A DNA stretch of 64,000 bases from NCBI GenBank assembly GCA_964453525.1, contig CAYVOV010000001.1:186001-250000 (forward strand). The letters run 5' to 3'. Shown piece after piece: positions 59,918 to 64,000 of the stretch. Each line of letters starts with the position of its first letter. Position 1 is the stretch's first letter. Under the pieces are notes generated by a model that did not search any database, was not told where the DNA came from, and saw only the letters and a list, made by a program, of their open reading frames with translations. The stretch is from CAYVOV01 sp964453525. Lineage in GTDB: Bacteria > Chloroflexota > Dehalococcoidia > Dehalococcoidales > UBA2162. Position numbers and translations under genes: made by a program.

Positions 59918-60880
59918 CTACTGAACTACTGTATCGAATCGAGAATTGGGGAAGGAATCCTGTAATCTTTTCGAGGTAAGCTCTACGGCTTCACGGGCAA
60001 CATCGATGCCTATCCACCGCCGGTTGAGTTGCTGAGCGGCAATGAGGGCTGTGCCGGAGCCGCAGAACGGGTCGAGGACAACATCTCCTTCATTGGAGCT
60101 TGCCTTGATTATACGCTCCAGCAGGGCTAAGGGTTTCTGAGTGGGAAAGCCAAGGCGTTCCCGGTAAGGACCATGAAGTGGCTCGATATCAGCCCACCAG
60201 TCCTCCGGAACCTTGCCGTCATGCTTGAGGTAATACCTTTTTCCGTATTTCAGCCAGTACCTGCGGCCTTCTTCATCGGTAAAGTATGTCCGGTTCGTCC
60301 TGTCAACAAGGACATCCCGGTAATTGAAAGTCCACCGATTACTTTTGGTATAGAAGAAGATTGTATCGTGTTTCTTGGCGAAGTATTTTTTGGACCTGCC
60401 GCCGCCTTTGTAAGACCAGGCAATCTCGTTGCGGAAGTTCAGTGCTCCGAAGACACGGTCCAGAACAAGCTTAATATAGTGGCTGGCGTTGGGGTCGCAG
60501 TGGAGATAGAGAGAGCCGGTATTTTTTAACACCCGGTGCAACTCGAGCAGCCGTGGAGTCATCATCACCAGGTATGCCATCACCGGAGTTTTCCCGATAC
60601 CTTCCGCTATCCCCTCGATTAGCTTTTTCACTCCTGGTGGTGCTTTAAGCCTTATCTCTTGAAGTGTTTCCTCCGCCTTTTTGTCCCATCGCCAGGTATC
60701 GGAGAACGCCTTGGCATTATTTCTCTTACCGTCGCTCTCCCGATAAAGGAGATTGTAGTCCCGGTTGCTGCCAAAAGGCGGGTCCAGGTAAACCAGGTCG
60801 ACTGATTCACCGGGAATGTACTTGCGCATTATTTCCAGGTTATCACCTAAGTAAAGAAGGTCGGTCTTCAGCTCAACCAT
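59918..60880 (-). CDS. Orphan DNA N6-adenine or N4-cytosine methyltransferase
   Basis: A 320-residue beta-class-type methyltransferase: motif IV 'YLDPPFGSN' (residues about 30-38) near the N-terminus and the SAM-binding motif I 'DPFCGSGTALIAAQQLNRRWIGID' (about residues 275-298, in the C-terminal half). The DPP-F form fits adenine N6 or cytosine N4 methylation. The first 22 residues of the longer reading are discarded because AGGAGAT stands 6 bases before ATG 60880. It starts 10 bp after the proB stop, so it is translationally close to proB. No restriction nuclease or specificity gene is nearby, so it is an orphan regulator or a selfish/defence remnant. Confidence 0.9.
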   Translation of the reverse strand: MVELKTDLLYLGDNLEIMRKYIPGESVDLVYLDPPFGSNRDYNLLYRESDGKRNNAKAFSDTWRWDKKAEETLQEIRLKAPPGVKKLIEGIAEGIGKTPVMAYLVMMTPRLLELHRVLKNTGSLYLHCDPNASHYIKLVLDRVFGALNFRNEIAWSYKGGGRSKKYFAKKHDTIFFYTKSNRWTFNYRDVLVDRTNRTYFTDEEGRRYWLKYGKRYYLKHDGKVPEDWWADIEPLHGPYRERLGFPTQKPLALLERIIKASSNEGDVVLDPFCGSGTALIAAQQLNRRWIGIDVAREAVELTSKRLQDSFPNSRFDTVVQ

Positions 60881-60890
60881 ACACGATCTC

Positions 60891-62048
60891 CTATAACCTG
60901 AAAACCACCAGGTTATTCCTGTGAACGACTGTAGAGCCGTAGTCATAGCCCAGTTTGGAGGTAATCTTGTTGGAGTGCATTCCTTTGATAACGTTGACGT
61001 CCGCCGAGCTATAGTTTGTTATACCACAGCCCAGCCTGATACCTCCGGCATCATAGAGATTAACTACATCGCCACGCTCAAAATCTCCTTCGACTTCCGT
61101 AATGCCTGCCGCTAGCAGGCTCCGGTTCTGCTTTCTCAGAGCCACGGCTGCTCCGGCATCAAGCACTATCTTGCCCTTTGTATGGAGTCCGCTCATCATC
61201 CAGCGCTGCCGACTCTCCAGCTTACTGACCACCGGCTGGAAGAAAGTGCCGGCTGTTTCACCGGATGCCAGACGCAGGATAATATCAGGCTCGCGGCCAT
61301 CGGCAATAATCACTGCCACGCCTGAAGCAGTAGCAAGCCTGGCTGCCTCTATCTTTGTAGCCATACCTCCGGTGCCGAGTGCACCAGAGGCATCGGTCAG
61401 CATTTCCTCGATGTCGGAGTCAATCATATCCACCTGCTCAATAAGACGGGCATCGGGATTTCGGGACGGGTCGTCGGTATACAGCCCGGTAATATCGGAA
61501 AGAATCATCAGCAGGTCGGCATCGACAAGGTTTGCTACCATAGCCGAGAGATTGTCATTATCGCCGAATTTAGCTTCCTGAATCTCATCCACGGCGACGA
61601 CATCGTTCTCATTGACAATACAAACTACTTTAAGTTCAAGCAGAGCCAGCAGCGTATTGCGGGCATTGAGATAACCAGCACGGTCAGACAGGTCCGCCTT
61701 TGTCAGTAGAGCCTGGGCTACCGTAATATTGTGCCCGGCAAAGAGCTGAGCGTAAGCATTCATCAGTCTACCCTGTCCAACTGATGCCAGCACCTGCTTG
61801 AAGGGAATACCCCTGCGGTCTTTTTCCAGCCCCAGTTGATACCTGCCAGCGGCAATGGCTCCTGAAGAAACAATGACTATTTCCCTGCCCTGCCCGTGCA
61901 ACTGCGCCACCTGGTCAACAAGTCCTGATATTACCTCCGGATTTAACCGGTCACTGCCGCCGGTAACGAGACTGGTGCCAAGCTTCACTATTATCCGGCG
62001 GTATTGCTTGTTTCTAGAGCCGGTTTTCCTCTGCTTGTTTCCGGTCAT
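60891..62048 (-). CDS. proB: Glutamate 5-kinase
   Basis: A 385-residue proline-biosynthesis kinase with an amino-acid-kinase domain ('VKLGTSLV', 'VIVSSGAIAAGRYQLGL' residues 59-75, 'NENDVVAVDEI', 'GTGGMATKIEAARLATASG') and a C-terminal PUA domain ('VVLDAGAAVALRKQNRSLLAAGITEVEGDFERGD' in parts). It phosphorylates glutamate with ATP; proline feedback is usual. AGGATGG stands 8 bases before the ATG, and a strong promoter lies 30 bp upstream. It is first in the proB-methyltransferase-GNAT set on the minus strand, with proA further down. Confidence 0.97.
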   Translation of the reverse strand: MTGNKQRKTGSRNKQYRRIIVKLGTSLVTGGSDRLNPEVISGLVDQVAQLHGQGREIVIVSSGAIAAGRYQLGLEKDRRGIPFKQVLASVGQGRLMNAYAQLFAGHNITVAQALLTKADLSDRAGYLNARNTLLALLELKVVCIVNENDVVAVDEIQEAKFGDNDNLSAMVANLVDADLLMILSDITGLYTDDPSRNPDARLIEQVDMIDSDIEEMLTDASGALGTGGMATKIEAARLATASGVAVIIADGREPDIILRLASGETAGTFFQPVVSKLESRQRWMMSGLHTKGKIVLDAGAAVALRKQNRSLLAAGITEVEGDFERGDVVNLYDAGGIRLGCGITNYSSADVNVIKGMHSNKITSKLGYDYGSTVVHRNNLVVFRL

Positions 62049-62077
62049 TTTAATTCCATCCTGCTAAGTTTGACCCC

Positions 62078-62106
62078 ATTATAGCAAGCAAAGAAGGGCC
62101 GGACAA
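62078..62106 (-). promoter_or_regulatory. Promoter of proB
   Basis: On the minus strand TTGTCC (62101-62106), a 17-base spacer and TATAAT (62078-62083). It lies 30 bases upstream of the proB start, so the leader is about 23 bases. Confidence 0.75.
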
Positions 62107-62394
62107 TAAACCCATCATAGAGTTCTCAATGTCATCCTGAGTCCTTCAAAGAAGGACGAAGGAGCTCATGGTGGTGATTATAATATCTCCTACCCTGAGA
62201 TTCTTCGTCATCCGCCTCTGGCGGATTTCTCAGAATGACATTTGAGGCACGAACCACCTTTTTTCGGAGCAAAAGCAGGCGGGCGGGAATAAATGAAGTA
62301 AAAAGGCGAGAGCGTTTAATTCAACCAGAACATATCAGAACACATCAAGGTAATATGCAGTATCCTGTCCATTTCTGGGAGATATGTCCTGTGC
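62107..62394. repeat. Intergenic gap with palindromic repeat, copy 4
   Basis: About 62128-62243 carries GTCATCCTGAG, AAGGACGAAGGAG and the TCCGCCTCTGGCGGA hairpin, ending in CAGAATGACA. It is related to the repeats at 17735, 20773 and 59175. The rest is unassigned. A possible promoter for the MFS gene is TTTCTG (62372) - 17 bases - TATACT (62395-62400), which would give a leader of only about 11 bases. Confidence 0.6.
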
Positions 62395-62417
62395 TATACT
62401 TTTTCACGGGGAAATAA

Positions 62418-63584
62418 ATGGAGTATCCAGGCAAAAGAAGAGTTTTACCAATCACCTCGGTCATAACCATTCTCGCCTTTCTCGATACCACCCTGCTGGT
62501 ACCGATTATGGCACTCTATGCATCCAGTCTCGGTGCCGGGGTCGGTATTACCGGGCTTATTGTCGGCCTGTATTCAATAACCAATACTCCGGCAAATATC
62601 CTCTTCGGCAAGCTGATTGACAGGATTGGCTACAAGATTCCTCTTGTTGCCGGTCTAGTCGGTGATGCCGTGAGTATGTTTCTCTACTCTTTATGCCGCC
62701 GGCCGATTCACTTGGCTCTTGTCCGGGCAGTTCACGGGACAACCGGCGGTCTGGTAGGCCCGGCAACAATGTCAATTTTTACTACTCACAGCGGGACGGC
62801 AAGGGGGCAGGTGATGGGTCTGTACGGCATATCTCTGGCGGTGGCAAATCTGGTAGGTTTCGGATTGAGTGGATTTATCGCCTCCCGTCTGGGTTACGGA
62901 ACGGTTTTCCTGCTTGGAGCCGGTTTATTAACCGCCGGAGTAATACTCGGTCTGCTGCTGCCGGGCAGTAAGGGTCAGAATATTCCGGCGGCCGGAGTTC
63001 CTTTTTCTCAGACCCTGCAGCAGGTGAAAAGCCTGCTGTTCAGAAAAGGCTTATCCGTTTCCTACTGCTCGATATTCGCCCAGTATTTTACCTTTGGCGG
63101 TGTGGTCACGCTGCTGCCGATTCACCTTGACAACCTTGGCATGGAGGCCTACCATGTCGGAATTTTACTTGCCACCTTCTCCGTTATGTTCATCCTCATC
63201 CAGTATCCAGGTGGAATTCTTTCCGATAAAGCAGGCCGATTCTTACCGGTTACCGGCGGGCTGATTCTGGGAATGATATCGCTTGTTATCCTGCCACTGG
63301 TAGGGGAACTGCCACTACTGATAGCGGCGATGGCGCTGTATGGAATAGCCTACGGGCTGCTTTTCCCATCGATTTCTGCCCTGATTGCCGATAATAGCTC
63401 CCAGGAGGAGCGCGGACTGGCAACGGGGATATTCCATGCCCTGCTTACCGCCGGAGTAGCCGTCGGGGCACCTGTAATCGGCTGGCTGGGAGAATGGATT
63501 GGAGTACAGTCGGGACTGATTGTCACCCCGGGTATAATGATTTTAGCCCTGACCGTAGCTTTTCTTGCCATCAAACGCGGTTAG
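62418..63584 (+). CDS. Major facilitator superfamily transporter
   Basis: A 388-residue polytopic membrane protein with about 12 hydrophobic helices. The loop 2-3 motif 'GKLIDRIGYKIPL' (residues about 58-70) and its repeat 'GILSDKAGRFLPV' in the second half are MFS signatures, as is 'GTTGGLVGPATMSIF'. The size and motifs suggest a drug/H+ antiporter-type (DHA) transporter; the substrate is not predictable. The start at 62418 is preceded by GGGG at a short distance. The likely TATACT box is only 17 bases upstream. It stands alone on its strand before mfd. Confidence 0.93.
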   Translation: MEYPGKRRVLPITSVITILAFLDTTLLVPIMALYASSLGAGVGITGLIVGLYSITNTPANILFGKLIDRIGYKIPLVAGLVGDAVSMFLYSLCRRPIHLALVRAVHGTTGGLVGPATMSIFTTHSGTARGQVMGLYGISLAVANLVGFGLSGFIASRLGYGTVFLLGAGLLTAGVILGLLLPGSKGQNIPAAGVPFSQTLQQVKSLLFRKGLSVSYCSIFAQYFTFGGVVTLLPIHLDNLGMEAYHVGILLATFSVMFILIQYPGGILSDKAGRFLPVTGGLILGMISLVILPLVGELPLLIAAMALYGIAYGLLFPSISALIADNSSQEERGLATGIFHALLTAGVAVGAPVIGWLGEWIGVQSGLIVTPGIMILALTVAFLAIKRG

Positions 63585-63585
63585 T

Positions 63586-63614
63586 TTGTTTAGTCCGTAT
63601 AGTTATGTTAGAAT
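63586..63614 (+). promoter_or_regulatory. Candidate promoter of mfd
   Basis: TTGTTT (63586-63591), a 17-base spacer and TAGAAT (63609-63614). It starts right after the MFS stop codon. The next feature is a GC-rich hairpin in the leader. Confidence 0.45.
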
Positions 63615-63623
63615 CTCTTTGAA

Positions 63624-63647
63624 GGGCTAGTCGGCGCCGGCTAGCCC
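63624..63647 (+). terminator. Hairpin between the MFS gene and mfd
   Basis: GGGCTAG pairs with CTAGCCC; the inner CGGCGCCG extends the stem with one mismatch. There is no T run, so it may act as an mRNA leader structure of mfd rather than as a terminator. Confidence 0.45.
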
Positions 63648-63674
63648 TAGAGGCGTTTGAGGAGAAAGAAAAAA

Positions 63675-64000
63675 TTGGACTTATCAGGATTACTGAATCT
63701 TATTGATGATATGCCCGCCTACCGCCAACTAATTGATAATCTGGAGCGGAAAGGCGGCATCACCAGAGCGGCTGTCCTGGATGCGGCCAAGCCTTACCTG
63801 ATTGCCGCTCTGCAAAAACGCCTGTCCGTATCGATATTGCTGGTTACCGCCCAGCCGGAAAACAGTAAGAAGCTCTACGAGCAGGTATCAAACTGGTGCC
63901 CGGATGCGGAGATAAAGCTTTTCCCCGAGCCTGAGTCTTTACCCTATGAGCACATCGCCTCCGATGACTCCACGGAACTCGAGAGAATTCAGGTATTATC
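63675..64000 (+). CDS. mfd: Transcription-repair coupling factor, 5' part
   Basis: It runs off the window; about 108 residues are visible. The frame opens at a TTG (63675) after GAGGAG and has no ATG nearby. The segment ends in 'FPEPESLPYEHIASDDSTELERIQVL', typical of the N-terminal UvrB-like domain of Mfd, which removes stalled RNA polymerase and recruits excision repair. The start could be another codon in the first 20 residues. Upstream are a candidate promoter and hairpin. Confidence 0.85.
   Translation, partial: MDLSGLLNLIDDMPAYRQLIDNLERKGGITRAAVLDAAKPYLIAALQKRLSVSILLVTAQPENSKKLYEQVSNWCPDAEIKLFPEPESLPYEHIASDDSTELERIQVL

Overview
The window looks like a piece of a Chloroflexota genome, most probably an uncultured Dehalococcoidia-type anaerobe. 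This is inferred from gene content, because no rRNA or marker phylogeny is available here. The pointers are tandem CaiB/BaiF CoA-transferases, repeated MmgE/PrpD genes, a tungsten-type aldehyde oxidoreductase, NDP-forming acyl-CoA synthetase alpha chains, a split transketolase, and many short palindromic intergenic repeats. Two 10-base N runs (51614-51623 and 56772-56781) sit in homopolymer-rich sequence, so the window is a scaffold of three contigs.

Region 1 (1-42.6 kb) is a catabolic island. It holds three SDR dehydrogenases, an aldo/keto reductase, four MmgE/PrpD proteins and five CaiB/BaiF CoA-transferases (two tandem pairs plus one single). It also holds an AOR-type oxidoreductase, two fumarate-reductase-type flavoproteins (one with its own ferredoxin), a NuoEF-like subunit next to an iron-sulfur/GltD fusion, an old-yellow-enzyme reductase, two SnoaL-like proteins, an enoyl-CoA hydratase and two acyl-CoA synthetase alpha chains. 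In the middle lies a complete B12-dependent mutase set of the glutamate mutase type (E, S and L chains). Its catalytic subunit appears to lack the glutamate that binds the substrate amino group. Together the genes suggest activation of organic acids to CoA esters, carbon-skeleton rearrangement, hydration or dehydration, and flavin- and ferredoxin-linked redox steps. The substrate is unknown.

Region 2 (40.8-43.7 kb) is a split transketolase followed by a C_GCAxxG_C_C-family protein whose first conserved cysteine is encoded by UGA. A bacterial SECIS-like hairpin starts a few bases downstream, so this is a probable selenoprotein. A convergent plsY follows.

Region 3 (43.7-48.6 kb) is a rearranged tRNA-Leu locus. 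It contains an intact HhH-GPD glycosylase gene, a deleted tRNA-Leu copy, a broken HTH-regulator remnant, an orphan receiver domain, a 769-residue pentapeptide-repeat membrane protein, a truncated second copy of the glycosylase gene, and the intact tRNA-Leu(UAA).

Region 4 (48.7-64 kb) returns to ordinary genes: a molybdopterin oxidoreductase, an eIF2B-like isomerase, Nudix, CinA, a DUF4349/PKD surface protein, tRNA-Cys, RNase PH, a minus-strand proB - DNA methyltransferase - GNAT - proA cluster, an MFS transporter and the start of mfd. Several sigma-70-type promoters and intrinsic terminators can be read here. A 156-182 bp MITE-like element with terminal inverted repeats lies upstream of both pterin oxidoreductase genes (4.5 kb and 48.7 kb).
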